Program-made: the position numbers and the translations under genes
Notes under the pieces: generated by a model
What the model was told of the DNA's origin: nothing
The model's database searches: none
What the model saw: the letters and a program-made list of their open reading frames with translations, nothing else
DNA from: Pyropia yezoensis
Lineage: Eukaryota; Rhodophyta; Bangiophyceae; Bangiales; Bangiaceae
DNA length: 64,000 nucleotides
Assembly (NCBI GenBank): GCA_009829735.1
Contig: CM020619.1
Coordinates: 24,019,554 to 24,083,553 of the forward strand
Reading direction: 5' to 3'
Shown here: positions 1-10,605 of the stretch, in pieces
Layout of the letters: every line of letters begins with the position of its first letter
Position numbering within the stretch: the stretch's first letter is position 1

Positions 1-1552
1 GAAAGAGAAACGCGGGCGCCTTGACGGTGGCGGCGCGGCACGACCCACGGCGGCCTCGCGCGCACCAGGCGGTTGAGGGTGAGGGGGACAGAGTGTACTT
101 CACACGGTGTGGTGGAGGGGTGCGGGGAGGCAGAGGTAGAGTTTGGTAGGCTGCGCAGCCTGCCAAACTCTACCTCTGCCTGCCGCATGCGGCGGTCGCC
201 GTCGGGGTTCAACTCACCCCGGCGGGCGGGCGGTCGGTTGTGGACGCCGGCGTGGCCCCACGCGTCTCGCCGCGGCATCGAGCAGCTGCCGCTGCCGTCG
301 CAGCCCGCCGCGGTCCGCCACTACCTCTGCTGCCGCGCACTCGCTCCCAGAAGGTGCCGCACGGCCCCCCCTGCGGCCTCGCCCGCCGCCGCCGTCCCCC
401 GTCCCGCCTCCATCCACTGGGGGGGTGGTGGGCGGCCTTTTTGGAAGCACGCCGCCGCCCCACCCACAGGGCCCGTCACCATCCCCATGCATGCAGGCAC
501 CCCCCCCCACGCAATTGCCCCCTCCAGCCGGAGGTGAAGTTCAGTGCAGCCGCCGTTGCGGCAGGACGGTCACCAGCCGCCGTCAGCGCCTGGTCCCGCC
601 ACACCCTCCCCTCGCACCCAGATTTCCACGCCAGTCTTTTGTGGAGCGCGGGTGCCTGCCGCCGGCCGGATGGCTGCGGCAGGCGGGCGGGAACGAAAAA
701 CAAACATACACCACCTCCCTTCCATCGCCACAGCGGTTCAGGGGGCAAAGCGACTGGCCAGCCCGCTGCGTGTGCCATTGCCCACACAGTCAAGCATGTG
801 GTATCGCACGTCTCTTGGTGATCACCCCCCAACCGGCCACCACCGCCATTCTTCTCTTTTCCCACGAGCGGACAGCGGTATGATGCACACGATTCCATCG
901 AGGGCTTTGCAATCAGCCCACCGCAGCCGTGGTGGCGCGGGCAGAGCATCAGTGGTCACTCGCTGAATCAAGTGCCCCGACCCGTCCACGCGGCGGCCCC
1001 GCGCGACTCGGTACCGCGACTGCCGTCCGGGGTCTTGGTGAAGGTGACGACGTTGCCCCCTCGTGCCGCCGTCGGCCACGGTGGCCATGTCGACTCTGGA
1101 GTACGCAGCGCTGAGAAGGAACGTGCTCGCTCGTGCTGGTAAGTTGCCGCGCATGATTCCACTGATCACAAATTCTGTATTATGTGCCGCCTCAACGAGA
1201 TGTGTGGCGTGCCATGTGATTGGCTGCTCTTTTTCAACGGTTTTCTGAGGCACAACTTCAAGCTATCGTCGCCGTCCGTCCGCCTCTGCGTGACCTCCCG
1301 GTGGAGTGTGTCGCCGAAACGGCCAGCGCGAAGCTGTCGCTCGGACGCTCGTCCGTGTCCCCGTCGCCTGCCTCACCGAGCCGCTGTCCCGTCGACTCTA
1401 CCCGACGGCGCCAACGCCGCCACTCTTGTGTCACAGGCTGGCTGGGGTGACCCTCAGCCCAGGCTGGCTGCGGTGGTCGGCAGCCCCTGTGTTTTCGACC
1501 CCGCCCTGCCCGTGGCGCGCTCCCCGTGCGGCTCGTCTGGCAAGCGGTCGCC
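1..1552. other. GC-rich region upstream of the PPR gene, no supported gene
   Basis: Several frames are open on both strands but they are composition-driven (Pro, Arg, Ala, Gly runs) and overlap one another. I see no conserved domain or convincing exon. The only distinct structure is the palindrome at 128-181. The last few hundred bases presumably hold the promoter and leader of the PPR gene, but no TATA-like element stands out. Confidence 0.5.
128..181. repeat. 54-nt near-perfect palindrome
   Basis: The two arms (128-154 and 155-181) are inverted complements with a single T:G mismatch out of 27 pairs. The centre is CTGCGCAG and there is no loop. It could form a cruciform or, if transcribed, a long hairpin. 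No flanking target duplication was recognised, so a foldback transposon origin is only one possibility. Confidence 0.85.
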
Positions 1553-4500
1553 ATGCTGTGCCCGGCCTTCCTGCCTTCCCCCGCGCTGCTCGTTGGGGGG
1601 CCCACCTCCCGCGGATGGCGACAGCCGCTGCAGCTTCCTGGAAGCCGGTCGTGGGTGTCCGCCATCCCCGCGGGTGCGGGGCGGGCCATCCTGCGGGGAT
1701 GCCCACCATTGTCCCTCCGCGCTGCCGCCGCCGCAGGCCACCACTCGGCGGTGGCCGCGGCCGCGTCTCCGCCTCCGCTACCCGCTGACAACAGCGGCGC
1801 GGCCACGGGGGGGGACGCCGGTGGGGGGGGGGGGGGGGGGAGGCGCCGCGCGGCACCGCGTGCAACGGCGGCAGCAGCATCCGCGACGGGCAGCGGCGCG
1901 ACCTCACCCGTGGCGACCGCGGCAGCGACGCTCCGTGCCGGCCGGCACCGGGTGGGTGGCGGTGGCGGTGGCGGCCCTCCCCCGACGAGAGCGACGACAG
2001 AGGCACTCAAGTCGGCGGTTCGGGCGGCGGCGGCACGTCGCAAGGCCGGGGATGCGGTGGGCGCGCTTGGGGACCTTGAGAAGCTGGGCGCTGGCTCGCT
2101 GCCCGCGGTCATTGCGCTCAACGAGCTGCTAATCACGCTAGGGAGCGTGTTGGAGGCGGGCGACAGCAGCGTTTGGCCGCTCGGTGGCGCCACTGGTGGG
2201 CCCGTCGGTGGGGGGAGTAGCGGCGACGGAGGCGGCGGCACTGGCGGTGGCGGCGGCGGCCCGTTTGCTGTATCGGATGAAATGGCGCGACTTGTGGCGG
2301 CCTCCCCCGCCCACGTCAATAGCCGCACCTACAACGCGCTACTTTCCGGCATCCAGGCGGATATCACCATTGCGGCGAGGGATTCGCGACGATTGCGGAG
2401 GAGGGCTGCTGGGGGTGCGGCCGCGGCAGCAGCTGGGAGCGACGATGGAGAGGTGGCAGAGGCGGCCGGGGAGGTTGACGACGACACACCACCCCCACCC
2501 TCTTCGTCACTGTCAGATATTCTGGCGGCCGTCCCCGGCCGCGTCGAGTCGATATTTGACAGCATGGTCGCTGGCGGCGTGCCGCCCGACAACTTTACCA
2601 TGACCATGGTGTACAAGCTGCTTGGTCGCGCGCGGGCGGCTGACACGGCGTGGCGGCTACGGTTGATGGCTGAGGGTCAGCTCGGCATTCTCCCCGACGT
2701 TGTATCGGGTACCGCCCTCGTCCATTGCCTAGCGCGGGTGGGCGCGGCCAAGCGTGTTGATGAGGTGGTGGCGGCCATGCATGCCGTCGGGGTGGCGCCC
2801 AATGCGCGCACGCACGCGGCCATTATCCACGGGCTGTCGGTGGCGGGGGAGCACGCCAAGGCGCTTGCCCACTTTTCGCGGGTGGTCAATCCGCCATCGC
2901 CGGCATCGTCGGCGCCGCCTGAGACGGCCGCCGCTCAGGCGGCGGCGCGGGCTGCGGCCGTGAAGCCCAACGTTTTTCTGTATGGTGCCGTGCTGAGTGC
3001 GTGTGCACGTGCAGGCGACGGCAGGTCGGCGCAAGTGTACCTCTCCGAGGCCATCAAGCGGCGCATTGTACCCAACGAGGTACTGCTTGGGCACGTCCTC
3101 GACGCGGCCGTGCGAGGGTGTGACCTGCAGCTGGCAGTCAAGGTGCTTCTGGAGCTGATGCCCCGGTGGAAGGTGCAGCCCCAGGTAGAGGACTTTAACA
3201 GGGCGTTGTCGCTATGTGGAGCGGCCGGCGGGGTTTCCTCCGTCGACGGAGCTAGCGGCGGCGTTGCCGGGGAGACCGGGGGAGCGGCGCGTGCCGCGCC
3301 CACTACCGCGTCTGGGCGACTCGTCACCGAGGTAGACGCCTCCAAGCGTACCCTCCAAATTCAATTGTCGGTCGAGCTGGTCCGGCGGATGCAGCTGGAC
3401 TATGGGCTCTCCCCCAACGTGGAGACCTACCACACTCTCATTGGGGTTTGTGGGCGCTGCGGCGATGCCGCGTCTGCGTTTAGTATCTTTCGCCGTCGGT
3501 TTACTATCCCACCTGCGGTGATTGCTGCTGCGGACGCCCCAGCAGCTGCCGCGGATGTGGCATCCACGGCGGTAGGGCCTGCAACGGCTACTACCTACAT
3601 CACCCTCTTATGGGCGGTGCTTGAGTGCCGCTCCGCCTCGCACTGCCTGCAGGTGCTGCGGCTGATGCGGGCGGCGGGGGTGGTGCCAGATGAGGCGGCC
3701 GGGCGGGCGCTGGTGGTGCTGGCGAGGACTTCTGGGAATGTAGAGCTGCTACTTGCACTGGCCGAGCCGACCGACGACGGTGACAGTACGCGCAACGCTG
3801 CCACATCGGAGGCCCACAACGGGGCTGCGCAGACGGTGACGGCGCCTGCAGTGGCCCGCGCTGACGCGCGCGGGACCCGGGAGATGGTTGTGACTCGCGC
3901 CAAGACATGGACGGTCCCGCAGCTCTCTGATGCTGTGGCATCCATTGGCACCGTTGACGCTGGGGTGGTGGTGGCTCTTTTGGACGCGGCCGTGGCCGCC
4001 CGCGACGTGCCGTTCGCGACTGCTCTCTTGTTTCGATCCGTGTGGGAACATGGTCGGGACCCCGCACGGTGGCCTCTATCTGCCTATGCCTTCAACGTGG
4101 TCATGGACCTGGTCGGGCAGACGGCGCCCAAGGCGCCGCTCCCGCCCACGAGCGGTCGCGGCCGCAAACCCACCAAGAAGACATCCACTGCTGCCGCCGT
4201 AGCGGCGTCTGCCGAGGCGAACCTTGCCGCGGCCGCGGCGGCCGACGCCAGTGCGGGGACCATCCCGTCTGCCCCCGACGGGGGTGTGGCGCGGGTGCAG
4301 GCGCTCTTGACGTTGATGAAGCGCATTGGCGTGTCACCGACCGAGGTCTCCTACGCGACGGCCGCGGCGGTCGCGGCCCGGGCGGGCGCCGTCGAGACGG
4401 CCGCTCGGCTGGCCGCCGAGATGCAGGACGTTGGTCTGGGCGGCGTCGACTCGTACGCGTGGACGTCGCTGCTGGACGCGCTCGGCAAGGCCGGCCACTG

Positions 4501-4900
4501 GGCTCGGGCGGTCGAGCTGCTGGGTCAGATGCGGGCCGCGGCGGTGGCGACGGCTGCCGGTGGCGCGCCCGTCTCCCTGGCCAAGCCGTCCATCGAGAGC
4601 TACAACACGGTGCTCTACGCGGCGGGTATGGCGGGCGAGCGAGACGTGGCGTTTGACGTGTGGGACTCCCTCGTCGCCGATGGGGTGGTGGCGGATGAGG
4701 TCACCTACTCATCGCTCGCATCCATCTGCTTGAAGTGTCAACGGGACCTGGACGAGTCGCGCGTGCAAGGGGTGCTGGCGGGGCTCAGGGAGTCGCAGGA
4801 CGCGCGGGCGGCGGTCAAGGGGCGGCGGCCGTCCAAAAAGTTGAGCGACAAGATCAACCGCCTGCACTGGCTGCTCCGCGCAAGGCAACCACAGGCGTAA
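1553..4900 (+). CDS. pentatricopeptide repeat (PPR) protein, probably organellar
   Basis: A single open frame of about 1115 aa. The frame is open further upstream from a GTG at 1526, but the first in-frame ATG is 1553. The first ~170 residues are Arg/Ala/Ser/Pro/Gly-rich and look like an organelle transit region plus low-complexity linker. After it come about ten 35-residue PPR motifs, for example 'NFTMTMVYKLLGRARAAD', 'NARTHAAIIHGLSVAGEH', 'NVETYHTLIGVCGRCGDA', 'DSYAWTSLLDALGKAGHW' and 'SIESYNTVLYAAGMAGER'. They are interrupted by Ala- and Gly-rich spacers. No E, DYW or SMR domain is visible, so it is P-type. P-type PPR proteins bind organellar RNA in a base-specific way and affect its stability, processing or translation. 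The C-terminus is basic. No intron is needed. The family assignment is strong; the RNA target and organelle are unknown. Confidence 0.9.
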   Translation: MLCPAFLPSPALLVGGPTSRGWRQPLQLPGSRSWVSAIPAGAGRAILRGCPPLSLRAAAAAGHHSAVAAAASPPPLPADNSGAATGGDAGGGGGGGRRRAAPRATAAAASATGSGATSPVATAAATLRAGRHRVGGGGGGGPPPTRATTEALKSAVRAAAARRKAGDAVGALGDLEKLGAGSLPAVIALNELLITLGSVLEAGDSSVWPLGGATGGPVGGGSSGDGGGGTGGGGGGPFAVSDEMARLVAASPAHVNSRTYNALLSGIQADITIAARDSRRLRRRAAGGAAAAAAGSDDGEVAEAAGEVDDDTPPPPSSSLSDILAAVPGRVESIFDSMVAGGVPPDNFTMTMVYKLLGRARAADTAWRLRLMAEGQLGILPDVVSGTALVHCLARVGAAKRVDEVVAAMHAVGVAPNARTHAAIIHGLSVAGEHAKALAHFSRVVNPPSPASSAPPETAAAQAAARAAAVKPNVFLYGAVLSACARAGDGRSAQVYLSEAIKRRIVPNEVLLGHVLDAAVRGCDLQLAVKVLLELMPRWKVQPQVEDFNRALSLCGAAGGVSSVDGASGGVAGETGGAARAAPTTASGRLVTEVDASKRTLQIQLSVELVRRMQLDYGLSPNVETYHTLIGVCGRCGDAASAFSIFRRRFTIPPAVIAAADAPAAAADVASTAVGPATATTYITLLWAVLECRSASHCLQVLRLMRAAGVVPDEAAGRALVVLARTSGNVELLLALAEPTDDGDSTRNAATSEAHNGAAQTVTAPAVARADARGTREMVVTRAKTWTVPQLSDAVASIGTVDAGVVVALLDAAVAARDVPFATALLFRSVWEHGRDPARWPLSAYAFNVVMDLVGQTAPKAPLPPTSGRGRKPTKKTSTAAAVAASAEANLAAAAAADASAGTIPSAPDGGVARVQALLTLMKRIGVSPTEVSYATAAAVAARAGAVETAARLAAEMQDVGLGGVDSYAWTSLLDALGKAGHWARAVELLGQMRAAAVATAAGGAPVSLAKPSIESYNTVLYAAGMAGERDVAFDVWDSLVADGVVADEVTYSSLASICLKCQRDLDESRVQGVLAGLRESQDARAAVKGRRPSKKLSDKINRLHWLLRARQPQA

Positions 4901-5736
4901 AGGATGCGCTGCGCATAAGTTGCGTCTTGCTCGGTACGATGCTGCGGTCCTTTTTATCTTTTTCTGTTTTTTTGCAGCTCGGGTACGTGCGCCTACAAGA
5001 GGGAGGTGACCAGGGAGTAAGGAGAGTGAGGGGATAGGGGGTGGGGGGGCAATCGGGCAGAGGCCACACCAGCCAATCGAGGCGCCTCCACAAATGAAAT
5101 GCCGGCAGGCGGCGGCGAGTATGGCGGACGGCAGCAAGTCTGACTGGCGCGCCGCCAGCGGTGTGGGCGCGGTCGCCGGGGGCAGAGGACAAAGGCGTGC
5201 CCAGCAGCTGGCACAGAGGGCGCAATCACGGGAGTGAGGGGGCAGGATGGGAGAGGGGTGGATGGAAGGGGAGGGGTCGGTCTGAAGCGATGAAGCGGCC
5301 CTCCTGCAAGACACTCTCGTCCCGTGGGGCTCGGCCTGTTGCCGCTCCTGTGCTGCCGCGCGCCGACTTGGGGGGCGTATTCCTTGTCGGCAGCGTAGCG
5401 CACCGGTCACGCTGGGGACCCCTCATCATCCGCGAGAAGTGGGGACGCGCGCCTCTGCCGGGCAGTTGCGATACCCAGGGCTGTGGCACGCTATGTGCCA
5501 GTATGTAACATTACTTCGGAACGGTGGGTCACAACCGGAAGCGGATCACACAACTTGAGGATCATGCATCCCGCAACGTTGGAGGCAACAATCAATCATA
5601 TACCCCCCTGGCACCACCCTACACCTCCCGCTGCAACACAGCGGTCTTCGGTGGGGACGCCAGCCCCCCCGCCCCCCCCCCCCTCAACCCGTCCGCTGTG
5701 CGCTGGCCATGCCACCCTCCCCGCGTGGGCGCGGCG
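4901..5736. other. spacer between the PPR gene and the next open frame
   Basis: This holds the presumed PPR 3' UTR, with a T-rich stretch near 4950-4975 just past the stop. Open frames here are short, overlapping and composition-driven. No repeat or RNA gene was recognised. Confidence 0.5.
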
Positions 5737-7701
5737 ATGGAACCCGCCCCCCCGGGGCCGCCGCCGCTGCCAGCCGTGGAACGCAGGGAACGCCCGCTGG
5801 GGGCAATGACGCCGCCTGCGCGGGCGCCGCTGCCGGCGCCCCCGCCGCCACCGCCGCCTCTGCTGCTACCACCTCCACCGCCGCCCCTGCTGCCGCCGCT
5901 GCCGTTGCCGCCGCCGCCGCCACCGGGCCTACCCCCCCCCCCTGCCACCCCCGCCGCCGTCTGGGCCGAGGCGCAGGCGCTGCTGGCCAGGGAGCCCAAT
6001 GGCTATCCGTGGTTCCCCACGCCGCGCTGTCGGCCGCCCCCGCCGCGGCCGACGCTGCTGCCGGCGGGCCTCCTGCAGCCGCCGCCGCCGCCGTTGCCGC
6101 CGTCGCCACCCCAGCCACGTCCTCCGGTGGTGGTGGTGGGGCCGCTGGCGGCCCTGCTCTCCCACTCCCCGCCGCTGCTCCCCGCGCCGGGCACCGAGGC
6201 CGACCAGCCGTCAGCCCCGCCGCCGCCGCTGCCACCGCCGATACCGCCGCCGCTGCCGCCGCCCCGCCGGGCGGTGTCTCGCATTTTTGCATCCCGCGCC
6301 GGTGGCGGCGGCGGCGGCGGCCGAGGCGGCGGCAGTGGGGGCGGCAGTCGGGGCGGCGGGGGCGACGGTGGCGGCATGCGGCTACTGGTCGAGTGGTACT
6401 GGCCTTCTCCCCCTCTGGGGGGGGGGGTGGTGACTCCCGCCGAGGCGGCCGGCCGCCCCCCCCCGGGGCTGTCGTGGGAGCCCGAAGCGACGGTACGGGC
6501 GGTGGCGCCCGCGATGGTGGACGCCTACTGGGCGGCGCAAGCGGCGGGCGGCGCCGACGTCGCAGAGACGGGGAGCGGCTCGAGTAGCGATGACAGCGAC
6601 GCCGAGACGGGCTCGTCGTCGTCGTCTGCGGCGGCAGCAGTGGGTTTGACCACCCCCGCCGCCCCAGCCGTGTCATCGGTGGTCGTTGCCTCCCGCTGGG
6701 ACAGCAGAGGCGGCGGCGGCGGCGGCAGCAGCAGCCCCTTTCCTGTGCGGTACGTACGGGAGGTGTGCGTGGCAGCAGACAGGACTGGGGACCGGTGCGG
6801 CGGTGGGCGTGGCGGCGGGCGCTGGGTCTCATTCTACGAGCGGGGCGGCGGCCTTTGGGCGGGCGGCGCCGCCCGTTGTGGTGGGGATGGCCGTCGTGAC
6901 GGCGGCGGCGCCCTGCCCGGCGCCGTCATGGATGTGACCGCGGAGGAGGCGGCTGCGGCGCCCAGCGCGGCGGTAGACTCCGCCACCGCCGCGATGTGGC
7001 CGGCCGACGCGCAGGTGGGAGTGCACGGCGTCGCCGGCGCGGCGCGGCTGGGGGGCTCCAAATTTGCGCCACTGGCGGCGACGGCGACGGCGGCGACGGC
7101 GGCGACGGCGGTGCCGGCGGAGGTCGCGCCGCGGATAGGGGCCCCCCGGGGGAGGCCTCTCGGACGGCGCCTCGCTGCCCCCTCTCCCACCGCCTTTTCC
7201 GCTGCCGCTGCCGCCGCCGCTGCCGCAACCACCGACGCTTTCGCCGCCGCCGCCGCCGCCGCCGCCGCTACCATCCCAGAGGGCGCGTTCTTCCCCTTCC
7301 GTACCGCCACCCCCGCGTCCACATTCCGGTCCCTCTCCCCCTCCCCGACAGCGTCGTCGCGGGGGAGCTCCGACTCTGACTATGAGGCGGAGGGCGAGTC
7401 AGCGGACCAGGAGGAGGAAGAAGAGGAGGGGGCGGCGGCGGCGGCCAGTGGGGGTCGCCAGTCCAGCCAGTCCCGGTCGGGAACAGGACCCTGGCTGCGG
7501 AGGTCGGGGCGGCACGCGTCGGTTGCCCGGGGGGCGGGAGCGCGGGGCAGCGGGGGGGGGCATGCCCCCCGTCAGCGGCCGCGGCGGACCCGCCACGCGC
7601 GCCATGCGTGGGAGGGGACCCCCACCCCCGAGGTGGACAGCCCATCGGACGGGAAGGGGAGCGGGGGGGACTCGCCGATGCGGTGGAGCGACTTGGACTG
7701 A
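5737..7701 (+). CDS. hypothetical Pro/Gly/Ala-rich low-complexity protein
   Basis: About 654 aa from the first in-frame ATG; a second ATG at 5806 is equally possible, and the frame is open upstream from a GTG at 5524. Residues 20-190 are mostly proline runs and the middle is poly-Gly and Ala. There are acidic/Ser patches ('SSSDDSDAETGSSSSS' and a Glu run near the C-terminus) and a basic Arg/His-rich tail ending in 'PMRWSDLD'. Less biased islands such as 'EPNGYPWFPTPR', 'AMVDAYWAAQAAGG' and 'RYVREVCVAADRTGD' make a real gene plausible. No domain is recognised. Long open frames also exist on the other strand because of composition, so coding status is uncertain. The alternating basic/acidic disorder would fit a nuclear or RNA-associated protein, but that is only inference. 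Confidence 0.45.
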   Translation: MEPAPPGPPPLPAVERRERPLGAMTPPARAPLPAPPPPPPPLLLPPPPPPLLPPLPLPPPPPPGLPPPPATPAAVWAEAQALLAREPNGYPWFPTPRCRPPPPRPTLLPAGLLQPPPPPLPPSPPQPRPPVVVVGPLAALLSHSPPLLPAPGTEADQPSAPPPPLPPPIPPPLPPPRRAVSRIFASRAGGGGGGGRGGGSGGGSRGGGGDGGGMRLLVEWYWPSPPLGGGVVTPAEAAGRPPPGLSWEPEATVRAVAPAMVDAYWAAQAAGGADVAETGSGSSSDDSDAETGSSSSSAAAAVGLTTPAAPAVSSVVVASRWDSRGGGGGGSSSPFPVRYVREVCVAADRTGDRCGGGRGGGRWVSFYERGGGLWAGGAARCGGDGRRDGGGALPGAVMDVTAEEAAAAPSAAVDSATAAMWPADAQVGVHGVAGAARLGGSKFAPLAATATAATAATAVPAEVAPRIGAPRGRPLGRRLAAPSPTAFSAAAAAAAAATTDAFAAAAAAAAATIPEGAFFPFRTATPASTFRSLSPSPTASSRGSSDSDYEAEGESADQEEEEEEGAAAAASGGRQSSQSRSGTGPWLRRSGRHASVARGAGARGSGGGHAPRQRPRRTRHARHAWEGTPTPEVDSPSDGKGSGGDSPMRWSDLD

Positions 7702-8592
7702 GACCGCGCAACGGACCTTTCACACTCCTGGGGCACGGCCACCGACGGGGAGGTTGGTGGCTGCCGGCCGATGGTGTCCACGGGCGCATGTGCGCTTTGG
7801 TTTCGCAGCGCAGCACAGCGCTTGGCTAACGACTGGCAGCGCCAAGCCCCGGCAGGGACCTCCAGCCAGTTCAGGGGCTGAACTGGGTGACACAGCTGTT
7901 GTGGGCTGGGCGACCGTCCCTTGGTTCGCCAGGTAACAACAGCGGCGGCACATTCCCCGACAAGCTGTTTGCAATGCGTGTGTGCCGCCGAGCCACGTCC
8001 GCACGACTCAGTGCGAGCGTCCGGACGGCATGCGAGTATGACGGACAGTAAATCTTATATTGACCCACGCGGGGCCAACAGAGCCCCTCCCATCACGCCA
8101 CAAGCTTGCGATTGCCCTCAGCTGGGTACGAAGCTCGACACCACCCGCGACCAGGAAATGACGTCTTCGTCCGAGGCGGAGCCAGAAAGACCTCTCTTCC
8201 ACGTGAGCGAGTCCACTGCCTGCGCACAGGAACCTGCGACAGCGCACTCAAAGCCACGTCCACGACGTCTACCGGGAAGCTATTGAGACGCCGTGCGTGC
8301 GGAAAAACACAACGAAGCCCATGCCGACGAAGTGATGGTGGAACAAACGTTGAAGAGTTGAAACTGATGCGAAGTAAAAAAAGACAAAAGAGAAAACACA
8401 CCACAGAGACAAACAAAACAGTGTACAATAACGCCGCCGACAAGTAGATTAGTTGTGTTCCCTTGCACGCGAGCATAACGGTCGCCGTCGCCGCACTTGC
8501 CACGCCGCGTACCCCCGTACGAGGGCCCCACCGCGGCGCGCTCGCGAGCCCGGAAAACACCGCCCCTCCGGCCGTACCATGAACAGAAGCCT
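7702..8592. other. intergenic region between convergent open frames
   Basis: The spacer between the plus-strand low-complexity gene and the minus-strand membrane protein gene, so it should carry both 3' UTRs. The AT-richer stretch at about 8370-8460 lies just past the minus-strand stop codon and is a likely 3' UTR/polyadenylation region. No further gene was seen. Confidence 0.5.
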
Positions 8593-10536
8593 CTAGACCG
8601 TGTAGGTCGACGATGCGTCGTCGGTGTCCCGTCCAGACGCGGCCGACGTGGACGGTGGGCGAGGGAATTCCTCCCGCAGCTCCGCCTCGCGGGCGCGTTC
8701 AGCAGCCGCCTCGGCTGTTGGGCCAGCCCCGTTGGACCGGCCGTACACATCGCGCACAACCGACTCGTTGTACAGCAGGTCGTCGGGGTCTGGCACGCCC
8801 AGCGGGCCAGACGAGGAATAGTCCGATGCAGACGAGTCGGAGCTCCTGCGGTACACGACCCACAGGGCAAGGCAGACCAGCACCAGCACGACCAATGCAC
8901 CGAGGACAGCAATGAGGGCAATGGACCAGGCCGCCAGCGTGCCGCTCGCAGCCACGGTACCAACAGGGGAGCCGCCCAGCACACCCGATCCGTCGCTGGC
9001 CAGGACAAACATGTCCTTGAGGCTGACCGTGTCACATGGCTCACCAATCGCCTCGGCAGCGTCGCACGACTGGGGGCTCATGGAGGCCGTCATGGTCCGC
9101 TTCTGCGACTCAAACATCGCACGGTCGTCCGCGTACACATGCATCTCCGCAATGGCAGAGCCGGGGGTGACGGCGCCGAGGCCCACGTTAGAAGCAGAGA
9201 CGCCCAGGAGCTGAACCAAGGCCGCCACGCACTTGTTGTGGACGGCGACGGTATAAGACTCGGGCTCGTAGCGGTCAAGCTCAATGAGGATCGCCACGCG
9301 CGTCTTGTTGTCCATCTCTGCAAGGGGAGCAATGGCCGCAAGCTCCGCCTTGCCAGTGACCGAGATGCGCAGCTTCCCACCCAGGTACTTCGCATCCTTG
9401 GTGCGGTCCTCGAAGACACACTGGAGTTTCGCATCGTACGACTCGCCCGCCACACCCGAGCCAACGGAGAAGACAATCTTCTGGTCGGGCTGCTCGAGCA
9501 CAGACTTGCTCGGGTCGTGATCGTAGCTCTTGCCGCCGTACGACAGGACGACCTTCTCAACGTCCGAACCTTGCGGCGGCATCATCAGGTTGAACATGTC
9601 GACCGCCACCGACCCGCCACGAGCGTCAACCTCCACCTCACCACCCATGGCCACACACGGCGCCGCCATGGTCGTGTCCAGCTTCACAATCAGCTCGGTG
9701 GTGAAATACTCCCCATCCAGTTCAAGCGAGGTCCACTTGAAGGTCAGCTTGAACGACCCCGTCCCGATGCGGTACGGCGACAGCTTCAGAGCAAAGGCAG
9801 AGCCATCGGAGGCAAAGCCCGCCCCGCATCCGTCAGACAGCTTGCCGTCGGCGTACCCAGCGGATGAGCAGGAGCCGTCCAGGACAACCTGCTTGTGGTC
9901 GACCGCCCCGTCCACCGGGGCCACCTCGATCTCCACGTCATCCCAAGACGGGCGAGACGAGCCAAACGTCTTAGTGACCACCGTCAGCTCGGTGGCTGGC
10001 TTGGCCACCACCTCGTACACGTTACCCAGCTGCAGCATGTTGTCCTCCCCAGACACCACGCGGTCACCATTCTTCAGCACAAAGCCACCCACCTCGTAGG
10101 AGCCCTCCATGCTGTACGTGTCCACATCCGTGACCACAACGAGCGTGTACGCCGAGACGCCCACCTGCCCCTCCATCGCAAGGGTAAAGGTCATGTTGGT
10201 CAGCGGCACGCCGGCAAAGGTGCCAGCTTCCGCCTGCTCCACAGTTGGCCGGTTGGTAATGATGTGTTTCCTAGCAACATTGACCGTCGCGCTCGTCACT
10301 GTCTCGCGCGCCGTCGACGGGCGGAAAAGGTAGGAGACGGTCGCCTCGGCCATCCCATACTGCAACAGCACCTGCTTCGTCTGCGACTCGTTGGTGTACA
10401 TGCCATCGCCCGTGTGGTAGTTGATGCCCACCATCGGGTTCCGCGTCGCGCCCAGATCCTCCTCCGCACGCGTGCCCGCAAAGCCAACCAACAGCGTCAC
10501 GGAGAGCAGCGCCAGCGCTGCGACTGACCTCCGCAT
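8593..10536 (-). CDS. secreted-type single-pass membrane protein, family unknown
   Basis: 647 aa if translation starts at the ATG at 10536, which is followed directly by a good signal peptide (two Arg, then a Leu/Ala/Val core). An in-frame ATG at 10605 would add 23 residues and bury that signal, so the inner start is preferred. The ectodomain is about 510 residues with moderate composition, several Cys and N-glycosylation sequons ('NMT', 'NKT'). One strong transmembrane helix follows ('AAWSIALIAVLGALVVLVLV'), then a basic stop-transfer ('YRRSS') and an 86-residue Ser/Asp/Glu-rich tail ending in 'STYTV'. The topology is type I: extracellular or lumenal N-terminus, cytosolic tail. The ectodomain looks beta-rich ('YTLVVVTDVDTYS', 'GSFKLTFKWTSLEL'), but I cannot name the fold. 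No intron is required. Codon use is regular and GC-rich, so it is very likely a real gene of unknown function. Confidence 0.8.
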   Translation of the reverse strand: MRRSVAALALLSVTLLVGFAGTRAEEDLGATRNPMVGINYHTGDGMYTNESQTKQVLLQYGMAEATVSYLFRPSTARETVTSATVNVARKHIITNRPTVEQAEAGTFAGVPLTNMTFTLAMEGQVGVSAYTLVVVTDVDTYSMEGSYEVGGFVLKNGDRVVSGEDNMLQLGNVYEVVAKPATELTVVTKTFGSSRPSWDDVEIEVAPVDGAVDHKQVVLDGSCSSAGYADGKLSDGCGAGFASDGSAFALKLSPYRIGTGSFKLTFKWTSLELDGEYFTTELIVKLDTTMAAPCVAMGGEVEVDARGGSVAVDMFNLMMPPQGSDVEKVVLSYGGKSYDHDPSKSVLEQPDQKIVFSVGSGVAGESYDAKLQCVFEDRTKDAKYLGGKLRISVTGKAELAAIAPLAEMDNKTRVAILIELDRYEPESYTVAVHNKCVAALVQLLGVSASNVGLGAVTPGSAIAEMHVYADDRAMFESQKRTMTASMSPQSCDAAEAIGEPCDTVSLKDMFVLASDGSGVLGGSPVGTVAASGTLAAWSIALIAVLGALVVLVLVCLALWVVYRRSSDSSASDYSSSGPLGVPDPDDLLYNESVVRDVYGRSNGAGPTAEAAAERAREAELREEFPRPPSTSAASGRDTDDASSTYTV

Positions 10537-10605
10537 GGCGCCAGCGGCAGTGGCGACGGGGCGGTCACGGCAGCAGCAAGGCCGTCCTGGACGACCACTC
10601 ACCAT

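Noticed and set aside
1258..2328. 356-codon minus-strand frame opposite the PPR gene start
   Set aside because: Overlaps the PPR coding region and consists of Pro/Ala/Arg runs.
5684..6832. 382-codon minus-strand frame
   Set aside because: Mirror of the Pro/Gly-rich plus frame. Neither strand is certain, but the plus frame has more normal islands and a longer range.
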